Below the pieces are notes generated by a model that was not told where the DNA came from, did no database searches, and saw only the letters and a list, made by a program, of their open reading frames with translations. A stretch of 64,000 nucleotides of DNA from Aphanomyces cochlioides. Taxonomy: Eukaryota; Oomycota; Saprolegniomycetes; Saprolegniales; Verrucalvaceae. Below are positions 1-12,700 of this stretch, piece by piece (positions within the stretch are counted from its first letter, which is position 1; every line of letters starts with the position of its first letter). The DNA lies in assembly GCA_019828595.1 (NCBI GenBank), contig JAHQRK010000005.1:1736001-1800000 (forward strand), in the 5' to 3' direction. The position numbers and the translations under genes were made by a program.

Positions 1-1906
1 GTTCAGGTTCTTTTTCTCCTGACGGAGGAGATTTTGCCGCTGCCTTGGCCGCTTTTGCCTTCGCTTTTTCAGCCTTGGCCTCTGCACGTCGTGAAACAAT
101 CGACGGAGGCAATGTCTTGTTCAGAGCAGCGATCTTGTGCTGAAACACGACGACAAAAGGCTGACCCGACGGATCCGTAATGGTGATTTCGCGTAGTGCG
201 TCGCCGGATTTTGGCACCAACACTGCAGGAGGCGCAGGCGACTTGAAAATGACTCTCAAATGCGGCGACTTGATGTTCTGACCAGCAGTAGGGTTGAATG
301 CTGCTATCACTGACTTGGTCAATGCAGCCATTTTCTTGACAATTGCCTTGGCCATCGAAGGGTGACTGACCTTGTTGAACGTAACATAGTAGTTGTTGCC
401 ATAACGCGAGTACTTGGGAACCAGGAAATCTTTGCCACCAAGTCGAAACGTTGTGCCTCCCATTTCCACGCACGTAGACAAGTTGTAACTTGAGATCACA
501 ATGGTCTGTGGGTTCTTCTTGTGGATCAAAATGTTCGGAAATTTGGAGCCCCATAACGAACTAGGATTTTCCTTGACAAATTGATCGCAGATGACTTTTT
601 CGGACCAGTCCTTGTAGGCTTCGCCCAACTTGACTGTGAGCTCGTACACTTGGGACTGGGGAGTGAGCAAAATGTTTTCAATGAAGGCGTCCATGTCACC
701 AGAGTCTTTGTAGAATGCGTCCGCCATGGCCTCGCATCGCGCAATATCGTCATCGGCAATAGCATGAGCACCAGTGTTGCGATGTTTCGCGCCTTTGGGG
801 GCATTGCCTTGCTTGGAATCTTTCTTGGACGAAGCTGAATCCTTGCCGGGAGTCTTTTGCGTCCATGGATTGGCCTTTTCAGCGTTTTGTTGCTCTTGAT
901 CGCCTTGTATTTTGTCTGCCGCGGTAGGAGGATCAACAGCGCCATTTCCTTGAGCAACGGATTTGTCGACAATGTCTTGATTTGACTGGTCATTGTCATT
1001 GTTTGTCGATTGTTCCTCTTGAATAACTTCTCCAGGAGTATCACACGGCTTCGCTTGGCCGTTAATGTCGCCTGACCCATCCACCTCCGAGTGAATTTGA
1101 GTATTTCCCTCGTCGGTTAAGGCCTCGGTTTCAGTAGAATCCTTCCCCTCGGCGTCTCCAGAGACCATATCCACGTCCTCTTGAGATTTTTCTTCTTCCT
1201 CTCCCGTTCTAGGAGGCTCAGCACAGGGGGCGACGCGGTTGGTGGCTGCTGGCTCAGTCCCATTGGTCACGAGAAAGGCCGGGGCCAGACCCCCAGTGAC
1301 AGGGGTAGAAGGGGAATCCATGCCATCCCCGCAGCACGGTGACTGGGGTACACCATTGCTCCGGCGAGAACCCAAATCGGGATACCGCCCCCGCCCCTCC
1401 GAAGAGGCCCCTGGGGGGAAGTAGACAGAACCGCAGGGTGTGCCCATAGGGGGGGCCCTCGTAGCCTCTAGGGCTGGCATGGACCCCGTTTTCTCGCCGC
1501 CTTCACTGGGGATCGACTCCAATTGGAGTCCAGGGAAGCAGCCACCACAGGCACAAGGCCCCAGTGGTTCGCCCTCCTGAGTGAGGGCTTCGCTAGACAA
1601 GTTAACGACAGTGGTCTGGGGGTCAACCACTGACCCACTGAGGTTGACCCCCCCTGGAACTCCGGCGAGTGGAGCACCAGGTGAAGCGCTGGTGGAGCGA
1701 GACGCAGATTGGTCTCCAGAGACGCTGTTGGGGTCGAACTCGACCTCCACTTCGGCCCTAGGGTTAGGTGTAGAGACATTACTCACACCACTTCCGCCAT
1801 CCTGATTGGACGACGAAAGTGGGTGAGGTGATACAATACCTGGAATGATGGTGACTCCGTGAGTGTTGGTCTCACGGAGCTCGGAACAGCTGTTGGCGTT
1901 GGACAT
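1..1906 (-). CDS. LINE ORF1, N-terminal part (runs off the window)
   Basis: ORF1 residues 1 to about 635 by alignment with block N; the rest lies beyond the left edge. I see no indel: the G7 run has its normal length and the overlapping reading frames keep the lengths seen in intact copies. A Pro-to-Ser/Thr type change near 1693 and a G-to-A change near 660 distinguish it from its neighbours. Whether the missing C-terminus is intact is unknown. Confidence 0.75.
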   Translation of the reverse strand, partial: MSNANSCSELRETNTHGVTIIPGIVSPHPLSSSNQDGGSGVSNVSTPNPRAEVEVEFDPNSVSGDQSASRSTSASPGAPLAGVPGGVNLSGSVVDPQTTVVNLSSEALTQEGEPLGPCACGGCFPGLQLESIPSEGGEKTGSMPALEATRAPPMGTPCGSVYFPPGASSEGRGRYPDLGSRRSNGVPQSPCCGDGMDSPSTPVTGGLAPAFLVTNGTEPAATNRVAPCAEPPRTGEEEEKSQEDVDMVSGDAEGKDSTETEALTDEGNTQIHSEVDGSGDINGQAKPCDTPGEVIQEEQSTNNDNDQSNQDIVDKSVAQGNGAVDPPTAADKIQGDQEQQNAEKANPWTQKTPGKDSASSKKDSKQGNAPKGAKHRNTGAHAIADDDIARCEAMADAFYKDSGDMDAFIENILLTPQSQVYELTVKLGEAYKDWSEKVICDQFVKENPSSLWGSKFPNILIHKKNPQTIVISSYNLSTCVEMGGTTFRLGGKDFLVPKYSRYGNNYYVTFNKVSHPSMAKAIVKKMAALTKSVIAAFNPTAGQNIKSPHLRVIFKSPAPPAVLVPKSGDALREITITDPSGQPFVVVFQHKIAALNKTLPPSIVSRRAEAKAEKAKAKAAKAAAKSPPSGEKEPE

Positions 1907-1950
1907 TTTGAGCGCGGCGGCACTTGATAACTTCTTGACTTGAGGGGTAC
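1..1950 (-). mobile_element. Block A: LINE 5' part, cut by the window edge
   Basis: A reverse-strand element with leader and the first two thirds of ORF1. Its 5' end is clipped: sequence stops at GGGGTAC, about 19 nt short of the normal terminus, and joins head-to-head to forward-strand ORF1 of block B at 1950/1951. No target duplication is visible, so this looks like a recombination or end-joining junction. Confidence 0.85.
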
Positions 1951-4188
1951 AATACTCAAATTCACTCGGAGGTTGATGGGTCAGGCGACATTAACGGCCA
2001 AGCGAAGCCGTGTGATACTCCTGGAGAAGTTATTCAAGAGGAACAATCGACAAACAATGACAATGAACAGTCAAATCAAGACATTGTCGACAAATCCGTT
2101 GCTCAAGGAAATGGCGCTGTTGATCCTCCTACCGCGGCAGACAAAATACAAGGCGATCAAGAGCAACAAAACGCTGAAAAGGCCAATCCATGGACGCAAA
2201 AGACTCCCGGCAAGGATTCAGCTTCGTCCAAGAAAGATTCCAAGCAAGGCAATGCCCCCAAAGGCGCGAAACATCGCAACACTGGTGCTCATGCTATTGC
2301 CGATGACGATATTGCGCGATGCGAGGCCATGGCGGACACATTCTACAAAGACTCTGGTGACATGGACGCCTTCATTGAAAACATTTTGCTCACCCCCCCA
2401 GTCCCAAGTGTACGAGCTCACAGTCAAGTTGGGCGAAGGCTACAAGGACTGGTCCGAAAAAGTCATCTGCGATCAATTTGTCAAGGAAAATCCTGGTTCG
2501 TTATGGGGCTCCAAATTTCCGAACATTTTGATCCACAAGAAGAACCCACAGACCATTGTGATCTCAAGTTACAACTTGTCTACGTGCGTGGAAATGGGAG
2601 GCACAACGTTTCGACTTGGTGGCAAAGACTTCCTGGTTCCCAAATACTCGCGTTATGGCAACAACTACTACGTTACGTTCAACAAGGTCAGTCACCCTTC
2701 GATGGCCAAGGCGATTGTCAAGAAAATGGCTGCATTGACCAAGTCAGTGATAGCAGCATTCAACCCTACTGCTGGTCAGAACATCAAGTCGCCGCATTTG
2801 AGAGTCATTTTCAAGTCGCCTGCGCCTCCTGCAGTGTTGGTGCCAAAATCCGGCGACGCACTACGCGAAATCACCATTACGGATCCGTCGGGTCAGCCTT
2901 TTGTCGTCGTGTTTCAGCACAAGATCGCTGCTCTGAACAAGACATTGCCTCCGTCGATTGTTTCACGACGTGCAGAGGCCAAGGCTGAAAAAGCGAAGGC
3001 AAAAGCGGCCAAGGCAGCGGCAAAATCTCCTCCGTCAGGAGAAAAAGAACCTGAACATGATGGAGACGATCATGATCAAGACCCTGGAACAAATGCGGAA
3101 GGCAAGGCCGACTCAACTGAGGCCTCTGGAGATCGTCAAGATGAACAACCACAGCCAACAGCTCCTTCTCATGGCTCTGATGTCGATATGTCTGGTGACA
3201 GCGATCCCCCTAACAACAATGGACAAGACAAACAACAAGAAGATGTGGAAATGTCTACCAACGAATCGCCCGCTCTTGCTCCACCAAGTGAGCAGCCCAA
3301 GAACTCGCTGGACCTTCAATTGGTAACGGGCTACCGGTCTGGACCAGCTCCAAAACGTACTTTGCCTTCGTCCCCACGTTTGGATCCCCTGCCGACATCC
3401 AACCGTTTTCATATCCTCGAAGAAGACGACGTGGAACTCTCGTTTGAAGACTTTGCAGTGCCTCGAATTGTATTGGAAGATTCAAGTGCGCCACGCCCGA
3501 AAAAGACCAAAGGCAAAGCGAAGAAACAACGACTTAACAAGTCTGCTGCAGCCCACCTCGAATTGGCGAAGAAGATCATTCGAGACAAGAAAGTCGAAGG
3601 CAGTATCACCGAATGTCAACGCATTTTGCGAGATGATCCTCAGCTCGTTGCACATGCTATGTACGCACAAGATGAAGACCTCAGTTTGTTTCAGTCACTT
3701 GTTGCAACCAAGACTATTGAGCGCAAGATGGCTTTGTTAAAAGCTCAAGGCAAGCCTCACAACTACAAACATCACGTCAACTTCATGGCTCAATACAAGA
3801 TTCACCCGTCAGAAATCTTGGAAGAATTGACCACGGACATACCAGAGATCAAGCGCATCCTCTTTGCACTTGCTACGATTGACTTATTCCTCTCAAATCG
3901 GCCCCAGACCTCTACACAAACTCGGAGGCACTGACTGTTCTATTGAACCAAGAAGCAACAAGATTGCCTGACACCAACTGCTTGACGGACTGGTCGCTGT
4001 TTGCTTTGATCGAAAACTTCAGCGACAATCTCGAGAAGTTCACTTTGCCGGCTCCCGTCTTGTCGGCCATCTCGATGCTCAAAAGCATCACCAACAATTA
4101 CCACATCGACGAGCTCTGCAGCAAAGCTCACCACTCCATGAACGCCGACGAAATTGATCCCCTCGATTTGGAGGACGATCAACTCTAA
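1951..4188 (+). pseudogene. LINE ORF1, truncated and frameshifted (block B)
   Basis: Lacks the leader and about 270 N-terminal residues. A C run at 2393-2399 has seven C where other copies have six, shifting the frame at ILLTPQSQ. At 3900-3901 there are two G instead of three before CCCC, shifting again at LSNRAPD. The central sequence has GEGYKDW and FKSPAPP, variants shared with N rather than with E, J or K. Confidence 0.85.
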
Positions 4189-4266
4189 GGCTTCTATCCC
4201 CTGCTTCAATCCATTTCAACCTCCCCTCTGACCCCTCCATTCTACTCATTTTCATCTGTACTCGTG

Positions 4267-5075
4267 ATGATTGACAACAACTTCTCCGATGTCCCAACTG
4301 AACTCGTGGACTGGGACCCACAAATCATCTCCCTCAACACCAATGGCTTCTCCAACAGTCATCGGTACATCCTCGACAAACTATCAGGTGTTCACGACGT
4401 TTCCTTTATCCAAGAAACCCGTTTCCGCACGCCAAGTCTCCACGACCGTGTTGCGTTCCATTGGCAACGCATCACAAACCACGAAGGCTCTTTGTTCTTT
4501 GAAGAGCCTATTTACCCTGAAGTATCCACGTCGCCAGCCACTGGAGGTCTGGCTACGTTGATACATCCTCACTCTCCTTTGAAGAACGCCACTCAAGTCC
4601 CTCATGACAACCCAGTGCTTCGTGGTCGTTATCTACAAGTGCGATGTACTCTGGGTCCACTGACAGTCGTTCTCCACAATATCTATGCGCCGGCAGCCTT
4701 CCAAGAACGAGCAAGTTACTTCGAAGAATTGCCACGCGACTTTCCTCCACATGCGCTCCACATTGTTGGAGGAGATTTCAACTGCACTCTCAACAAAGAT
4801 TTGGATTCGTTGAGACCCAGTACCTCCACCATGGCCGGCACCCTTCAACTGGAACAATGGATGCACAGTTTGTCTCTGGTGGATCTGTTTCGCCGTCAAA
4901 ACCCCGTGGCACGAGCCTTCACAAGTCCCACACTCACCAACCGACTTGACTACATCTTTTGTTCGTCCACCTTGGCGGGTCTTCGTCATTGGAAGGCGAC
5001 GCACATGCCACACGTTCCACAGGCTGACCACGTGGCTTGTCATATCATCACAAAGCGTCAAACATTGCGCCATGG
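4267..5075 (+). pseudogene. LINE ORF2, endonuclease domain only (block B)
   Basis: Open from the ORF2 ATG through the whole APE-type endonuclease domain (Glu50, GDFN, RLDYIF, ADH all present) to about residue 269, then runs into the 3' terminus of block C and stops at 5079. The linker, reverse transcriptase and knuckle are missing. It carries AFQERAS and LSGVHD variants, and Arg-to-Cys-type change VACH for VACR near 5041. A free endonuclease fragment could be made in principle, but nothing shows that it is. Confidence 0.8.
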
Positions 5076-8000
5076 TTAAATGAGTTGTATTAACCTTATT
5101 TTTGAGCAAAGGCCCTAATGACTTCCTAATTTGCCTCGTACTGTATAAATAGAACTTGGAAAACAGAATATGGCAAAGTGGTCATTGAACAGGAGATGAA
5201 GTGGTGAGCCGTCATGCTCACTCATGAAACGACGCTGTCAGGAATGATGTGTTGACGTAACCAGGGGTCCGAAGATAGATGCTTGAGCACATTGAATACC
5301 TTGGTGTATCCCTTCTTGAGAGGGAGATCAACCAGGAGCTGTTGTAGATGTAGCTTGATCAAAGAGGCAGCATGAATGGCAACTTCCATCGGACTCTTCG
5401 CTGTGAGGTCGGGTCGAAAGGTGCGATCGGCACGTTGGAGCCATATTTGATAATACACGCAGGCTCGGACAATCGGCCAGATCTTCAGATAGCCACGGAT
5501 GTAGTATCCATCGGACGGCTTGGGCGTCTCGTAGAACATTTCCAGACACGTGGACGGAAAGGAACACTCGAGCAGTCGCTGGATTGTCTTGAAGGAATAC
5601 CAAACAGATTGACCATATCCACAAGAGAACAGGAAATGCTCGTACGTCTCATTGACACGACAGAAGACACACGTCGGCTTGGGGTCTTGGTACTGAAACA
5701 GATATTGCATGGCGTTGGCGCGGAGAAGGGTCTTGAAAATGAACTCTCCATATCGAGGGAGAATGTGGTCGGGTTGGAGGAAGGCGGCAAGTTGGGTAAG
5801 GCGCTTGGGGTCTTCGTAAAAGTTGGATGGCAGGTTGAGATGCTTGGTAGGAAGAATGGACGAGCTGGCAGCTGGAGAAGCTCTGATCTTAGCCGATTTC
5901 GAAGTCGCAAGCGCCAACAAGATCGGACTCGAGTCAGGGTGAATCATCCAGTGCCATTCCATCCATTCAGAGCTTGGCGTCGGCAAGTGGAACACGGGAG
6001 CATCCTCTTCAGAAACAATCTCAAACAATCGTGATAACTTGGTCACCAAGATTGAGATCCATTGTTTCGTTGGAGGGACAAAATTGGCTTGGCGGCAGGC
6101 ACGGTTGATTTTGTCGAACAAGATCGAAGCTGGCCAAACTCGCTGACACGGAGTCAACAAATGCGACAACTTCGTGATGTGAAGCGAAGCCAATACATTG
6201 GCTTGGTCTTGCGTCGATGTAGAGCACTGATCGTATAGGTCTTCGAGTCCAGGCAGATACGAGTTGTGCCAAAGGGGAACATCCAAAGATGAGATGTGAT
6301 TTGGACAGCCGTACGGAGTCCAGCGGGATTCAAACCAGCTACTCAATAAGGCTTTCCACATTGGAGTGATATTGGGATTCTTGTACAGTTGTCTGATGAA
6401 TGCAGAAGAGCCATTTGCCAAGAGGAGATCTCGGGGGGAACCCCATGGATGAAAAGCCTTCTCGAGGAGAGTATAGCCCGGCGTAATCCAGGCAGACATG
6501 GCAGACTTGCGGGGTGGGGTGGTGATGGCTTGAATGCATCTGATCATGACAGAGCGGTTGTGTTGTTGCCATAAAGCAAGTGCATGGTGTAGGCCTAAGC
6601 CACCGGACTTCTTCGGCATGAATAGGATCTCCTTTTTGATCAAACGGAGGCCATGGACAGAGGAGGATGGGTTGATTTCTTCACCATGCATAAATTGAAG
6701 CATGGCCTTGTCGATCTTTTTGGCCAGGTCTTTGTCGGCAGGGACAAAAGCCAGTTGGTACCATAACACAGGCAGACATATGCTGTGCAGGATAGTGACT
6801 TTTCCGGCCATGGTTCGAGCCTTGTAGAGCCACAAAGACAAGCGAGCCACAAACTTCTCAAACACGTAATTGAAACGTGCCAATGGAGAAAGATTGGGCG
6901 CAACCAAGATACCAAGAGCCTTCACGGGACTGTCGGAAGTAACTTGTAGTGAGGCAAGGTTCCCATTCAACTGGCTGTAGGTCAGAATTTGGGTCTTGTC
7001 TACGTTGAGTCGGAAACCAGACTTGTCGCAAAAGGTTTGAACCAATGCAAGCTGCCGGTGGAGGCACGTCTCATTTGCAGCATAGAGTTGCGAGTCGTCG
7101 GCAAAGTAACTCCCAGTGTGGTAGCGATCCCCACACTTGATGCCATAGTTGGAGTGTTGCCGTAGGAGTTGGCACATCGGTTCTAAAGCGATCACAAACA
7201 GAAGTGGCGACAGTGGATCACCTTGCAACACACCGCGTGAGATGTGAACTGGCTTGGACAAGAAGCCGTTCACCAAGATGCGAGACTTGCGGCCCGAGTA
7301 CAGTACGCGAACCATGTCAACAAAGGTTTCGGGAAAGCCATAGTGACGGAGGACGCGGAGCAAGTACGCGTGGTCCACGCGATCAAAAGCTTTCTCAAAG
7401 TCAAGCAGTGCCACCATCGAGGACGGACTGTGTAGTTTGATGTGGTGCAGCATGTCATCCAGTCGTGCAATATTGGTTTGGATATTGCTTCGACGGATAA
7501 AGCCTTGCTGGTCCGGGTGGATGATGTGTCGAATGTGGCGCTGAAGTCGATAAGCCAGAATACTCGTCAGGATTTTCACATCCGTGTTGAGTAGGCTAAT
7601 GGGCCGATAGTTCTTGGCTTGTGACTTGTGGCCTTTCTTGTGCAGCAACACAAGCGTACTGACAAGTTGCATGGGAGTCAAGCGAGGGTGAGAATGGAGC
7701 TGGTGTGTGAATAGCAGCTCCAATACCAACGACCACTTGTGAGGTGCAAGTTTGAGGACTTCGAATGGCGGAGCGTTGGGACCTGGCGCTGAGTTCGAAC
7801 TGCTGTGTCGAATAGCGTGATAGAACTCGTTGGCGCGCAAGGGAGCCGACAGCTCTTTCTGGGCTTGCTCTGGCAGTTGCTTGTGTCGAGTCAATGGGGT
7901 CAGAAATGACGACACTTCGTCTCCAGATCGCTGCACCTCGGGAGCTGCAAACAAGTCCTTGTAGTAGTCGACCAGGACGTCAGACATGCCTTGTTGATTG

Positions 8001-8787
8001 GAGACAACATTTCCATTGACATCCACCAACTCTTTGAAGACTGTCTTCTTCAAGGGGGTAGGGACAGGGGACATGAAGTGGAACTTGGACGAGCGCTCTG
8101 CTTTGTACAAGTGAAGTTGGAACGCCTGGTCTTGACGAAACTGCTTGTCTCGATCTTGCAGCTCGTGAATTTGCTTTTGAAGGTCTCGCACTCGATCCAC
8201 CAGCACTGAATCTTGACGCATGTTGGGGACTTGCAAAAGCGAAGCGATCTCGACAGCTAACTTCTTCAACGGCAGACGTTGTTTCTCCAATCGTTGAGAA
8301 TGGAATTCTTTGAGTTGGGAGCGGATATCATTGACCAGCATGTCGTAGGCCTTGGAGATATTGTGGAATGTTGGAGACTTGTCCAAAAATCGATCCAGAC
8401 ATCCATGAACAATCTCGGCCGCTCGTGGCAGACGAAGTAGCCAAGTTGGAGCTTTCCATGATCCAGAGCCATGGCGCAATGTTTGACGCTTTGTGATGAT
8501 ACGACAAGCCACGTGGTCAGCCTGTGGAACGTGTGGCATGTGCGTCGCCTTCCAATGACGAAGACCCGCCAAGGTGGACGAACAAAAGATGTAGTCGAGT
8601 CGGTTGGTGAGTGTGGGACTTGTGAAGGTTCTTGCCACGGGGTTTTGACGGCGAAACAGATCCACCAGAGACAAACTGTGCATCCATTGTTCCAGTTGAA
8701 GGGTGCCGGCCATGGTGGAGGTACTGGGTCTCAACGAATCCAAATCTTTGTTGAGAGTGCAGTTGAAATCTCCTCCAACAATGTGGA
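5076..8787 (-). mobile_element. Block C: 5'-truncated LINE, ORF2 and 3' end
   Basis: Reverse element from the middle of the endonuclease domain to a complete 3' terminus (TTAA at 5076-5079 on this strand's complement, with GG 5074-5075 shared with the target). Its 5' breakpoint joins the FAD of reverse transcriptase in block D, so the D/C joint runs from ORF2 position about 725 back to about 164. That is the reciprocal of the deletions in E and O. It may be a duplication joint or a 5'-truncated insertion. Confidence 0.85.
5222..8787 (-). pseudogene. LINE ORF2 lacking its first 164 residues (block C)
   Basis: Open without interruption from HIVGGDFN (about residue 165) to the normal C-terminus. 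The second half of the endonuclease, the linker, the whole reverse transcriptase (motif A LDFEKAFD, FADD) and the zinc knuckle are present. The N-terminal catalytic residues Asn26 and Glu50 are missing, so the endonuclease cannot be complete. Local variants are NAPPFEV for NALPFEV and KKGHKSQ for KKGPKSQ. The frame entering from block D is not the ORF2 frame. Confidence 0.85.
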
Positions 8788-9722
8788 AAAGTAACTCCCA
8801 GTGTGGTAGCGATCCCCACACTTGATGCCATAGTTGGAGTGTTGCCGTAGGAGTTGGCACATCGGTTCTAAAGCGATCACAAACAGAAGTGGCGACAGTG
8901 GATCACCTTGCAACACACCGCGTGAGATGTGAACTGGCTTGGACAAGAAGCCGTTCACCAAGATGCGAGACTTGCGGCCCGAGTACAGTACGCGAACCAT
9001 GTCAACAAAGGTTTCGGGAAAGCCATAGTGACGGAGGACGCGGAGCAAGTACGCGTGGTCCACGCGATCAAAAGCTTTCTCAAAGTCAAGCAGTGCCACC
9101 ATCGAGGACGGACTGTGTAGTTTGATGTGGTGCAGCATGTCATCCAGTCGTGCAATATTGGTTTGGATATTGCTTCGACGGATAAAGCCTTGCTGGTCCG
9201 GGTGGATGATGTGTCGAATGTGGCGCTGAAGTCGATAAGCCAGAATACTCGTCAGGATTTTCACATCCGTGTTGAGTAGGCTAATGGGCCGATAGTTCTT
9301 GGCCTGTGACTTGGGGCCTTTCTTGTGCAGCAACACCAGCGTACTGACAAGTTGCATGGGAGTCAAGCGAGGGTGAGAATGGAGCTGGTGTGTGAATAGC
9401 AGCTCCAATACCAACGACTACTTGTGAGGTGCAAGTTTGAGGACTTCGAATGGCAGAGCGTTGGGACCTGGCGCTGAGTTCGAACTGCTGTGTCGAATAG
9501 CATGATAGAACTCGTTGGCGCGCAAGGGAGCCGACAGCTCTTTCTGGGCTTGCTCTGGCAGTTGCTTGTGTCGAGTCAATGGGGTCAGAAATGACGACAC
9601 TTCGTCTCCAGATCGCTGCACCTCGGGAGCTGCAAACAAGTCCTTGTAGTAGTCGACCAGGACGTCAGACATGCCTTGTTGATTGGAGACAACATTTCCA
9701 TTGACATCCACCAACTCTTTGA
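8788..9722 (-). mobile_element. Block D: ORF2 middle, host of nested element E
   Basis: Reverse-strand ORF2 from about residue 417 to FA(DD) at about 725. Its 5' side ends with the 13-nt target duplication ACCAACTCTTTGA (9710-9722) next to element E, and continues in block F beyond E. Its 3' side joins block C. Confidence 0.9.
8788..9722 (-). pseudogene. LINE ORF2 middle fragment with nonsense codon (block D)
   Basis: Encodes VDVNGNVV through motif A and the LQGDPLSP motif. TGG is changed to TAG at 9418-9420 (APHKW to stop). The same nonsense change is found in block G at 21476-21478, so D and G share recent ancestry or gene conversion in this region. The FADD catalytic aspartates are lost at the joint with C. 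Confidence 0.85.
9710..9722. repeat. Target-site duplication, left copy (element E)
   Basis: ACCAACTCTTTGA, repeated exactly at 14941-14953 on the other side of element E. The preceding CC (9708-9709) matches the CC at the element 3' end, so the duplication is 13 to 15 nt. Confidence 0.92.
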
Positions 9723-9782
9723 CTTCCGAATTTGCCTCGTACCCCTCAAGTCAAGAAGTTATCAAGTGCCGCCGCGCTCAAA

Positions 9783-12700
9783 ATGTCCAACGCCAACAGC
9801 TGTTCCGAGCTCCGTGAGACCAACACTCACGGAGTCACCATCATTCCAGGTATTGTATCACCTCACCCACTTTCGTCGTCCAATCAGGATGGCGGGAGTG
9901 GTGTGAGTAATGTCGCTACACCTAACCCTAGGGCCGAAGTGGAGGTCGAGTTCGACCCCAACAGCGTCTCTGGAGACCAATCTGCGTCTCGCTCCCCCAG
10001 CGCTTCACCTGGTGCTCCACTCGCCGGAGTTCCAGGGGGGGGTCAACCTCAGTGGGTCAGTGGTTGACCCCCAGACCACTGTCGTTAACTTGTCTAGCGA
10101 AGCCCTCACTCAGGAGGGCGAACCACTGGGGCCTTGTGCCTGTGGTGGCTGCTTCCCTGGACTCCAATTGGAGTCGATCCCCAGTGAAGGCGGCGAGAAA
10201 ACGGGGTCCATGCCAGCCCTAGAGGCTACGAGGGCCCCCCCTATGGGCACACCCTGCGGTTCTGTCTACTTCCCCCCAGGGGCCTCTTCGGAGGGGCGGG
10301 GGCGGTATCCCGATTTGGGTTCTCGCCGGAGCAATGGTGTACCCCAGTCACCGTGCTGCGGGGATGGCATGGATTCCCCTTCTACCCCTGTCACTGGGGA
10401 TCTGGCCCCGGCCTTTCTCGTGACCAATGGGACTGAGCCAGCAGCCACCAACCGCGTCGCCCCCTGTGCTGAGCCTCCTAGAACGGGAGAGGAAGAAGAA
10501 AAATCTCAAGAGGACGTGGATATGGTCTCTGGAGACGCCGAGGGGAAGGATTCTACTGAAACCGAGGCCTTAACCGACGAGGGAAATACTCAAATTCACT
10601 CGGAGGTGGATGGGTCAGGCGACATTAACGGCCAAGCGAAGCCGTGTGATACTCCTGGAGAAGTTATTCAAGAGGAACAATCGACAAACAATGACAATGA
10701 CCAGTCAAATCAAGACATTGTCGACAAATCCGTTGCTCAAGGAAATGGCGCTGTTGATCCTCCTACCGCGGCAGACAAAATACAAGGCGATCAAGAGCAA
10801 CAAAACGCTGAAAAGGCCAATCCATGGACGCAAAAGACTCCCGGCAAGGATTCAGCTTCGTCCAAGAAAGATTCCAAGCAAGGCAATGCCCCCAAAGGCG
10901 CGAAACATCGCAACACTGGTGCTCATGCTATTGCCGATGACGATATTGCGCGATGCGAGGCCATGGCGGACGCATTCTACAAAGACTCTGGTGACATGGA
11001 CGCCTTCATTGAAAACATTTTGCTCACCCCCCAGTCCCAAGTGTACGAGCTCACAGTCAAGTTGGGCGAAGCCTACAAGGACTGGTCCGAAAAAGTCATC
11101 TGCGATCAATTTGTCAAGGAAAATCCTGGTTCGTTATGGGGCTCCAAATTTCCGAACATTTTGATCCACAAGAAGAACCCACAGACCATTGTGATCTCAA
11201 GTTACAACTTGTCTACGTGCGTGGAAATGGGAGGCACAACGTTTCGACTTGGTGGCAAAGACTTCCTGGTTCCCAAGTACTCGCGTTATGGCAACAACTA
11301 CTACGTTACGTTCAACAAGGTCAGTCACCCTTCGATGGCCAAGGCGATTGTCAAGAAAATGGCTGCATTGACCAAGTCAGTGATAGCAGCATTCAACCCT
11401 ACTGCTGGTCAGAACATCAAGTCGCCGCATTTGAGAGTCATTTTCAAGTCGTCTGCGCCTCCTGCAGTGCTGGTGCCAAAATCCGGCGACGCACTACGCG
11501 AAATCACCATTACGGATCCGTCGGGTCAGCCTTTTGTCGTCGTGTTTCAGCACAAGATCGCTGCTCTGAACAAGACATTGCCTCCGTCGATTGTTTCACG
11601 ACGTGCAGAGGCCAAGGCTGAAAAAGCGAAGGCAAAAGCGGCCAAGGCAGCGGCAAAATCTCCTCCGTCAGGAGAAAAAGAACCTGAACCTGATGGAGAC
11701 GATCATGATCAAGACCCTGGAACAAATGCGGAAGGCGAGGCCGACTCTCACTGAGGCATCTGGAGATCGTCAAGATGAACAACCACAGCCAACAGCTCCT
11801 TCTCATGGCTCTGATGTCGATATGTCTGGTGACAGCGATCCCCCTAACAACAATGGACAAGACAAACAACAAGAAGATGTGGAAATGTCTACCAACGAAT
11901 CGCCCGCTCTTGCTCCACCAAGTGAGCAGCCCAAGAACTCGCTGGACCTTCAATTGGTAACGGGCTACCGGTCTGGACCAGCTCCAAAACGTACTTTGCC
12001 TTCGTCCCCACGTTTGGATCCCCTGCCGACATCCAACCGTTTTCATATCCTCGAAGAAGACGACGTGGAACTCTCGTTTGAAGACTTTGCAGTGCCTCGA
12101 ATTGTATTGGAAGATTCAAGTGCGCCACGCCCGAAAAAGACCAAAGGCAAAGCGAAGAAACAACGACTTAACAAGTCTGCTGCAGCCCACCTCGAATTGG
12201 CGAAGAAGATCATTCGAGACAAGAAAGTCGAAGGCAGTATCACCGAATGTCAACGCATTTTGCGAGATGATCCTCAGCTCGTTGCACATGCTATGTACGC
12301 ACAAGATGAAGACCTCAGTTTGTTTCAGTCACTTGTTGCAACCAAGACTATTGAGCGCAAGATGGCTTTGTTAAAAGCTCAAGGCAAGCCTCACAACTAC
12401 AAACATCACGTCAACTTCATGGCTCAATACAAGATTCACCCGTCAGAAATCTTGGAAGAATTGACCACGGACATACCAGAGATCAAGCGCATCCTCTTTG
12501 CACTTGCTACGATTGACTTATTCCTCTCAAATCGGGCCCCAGACCTCTACACAAACTCGGAGGCACTGACTGTTCTATTGAACCAAGAAGCAACAAGATT
12601 GCCTGACACCAACTGCTTGACGGACTGGTCGCTGTTTGCTTTGATCGAAAACTTCAGCGACAATCTCGAGAAGTTCACTTTGCCGGCTCCCGTCTTGTCG

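Larger units (their letters stand above)
1951..5075 (+). mobile_element. Block B: LINE truncated at both ends
   Basis: Forward element that starts inside ORF1 (about residue 270) and stops in ORF2 just after the endonuclease domain, where the 3' terminus of reverse element C abuts it. The B/C junction reads GCGCCATGG then TTAAATGAG, with GG shared by both, as at every other 3' junction here. C, or the element whose 3' end C carries, therefore inserted into B. Confidence 0.85.

Noticed and set aside
5372..6034. A 220-codon frame opposite the ORF2 C-terminus, repeated in several blocks
   Set aside because: It is antisense to the conserved reverse-transcriptase tail, recurs only because the LINE recurs, and shows no recognisable domain.
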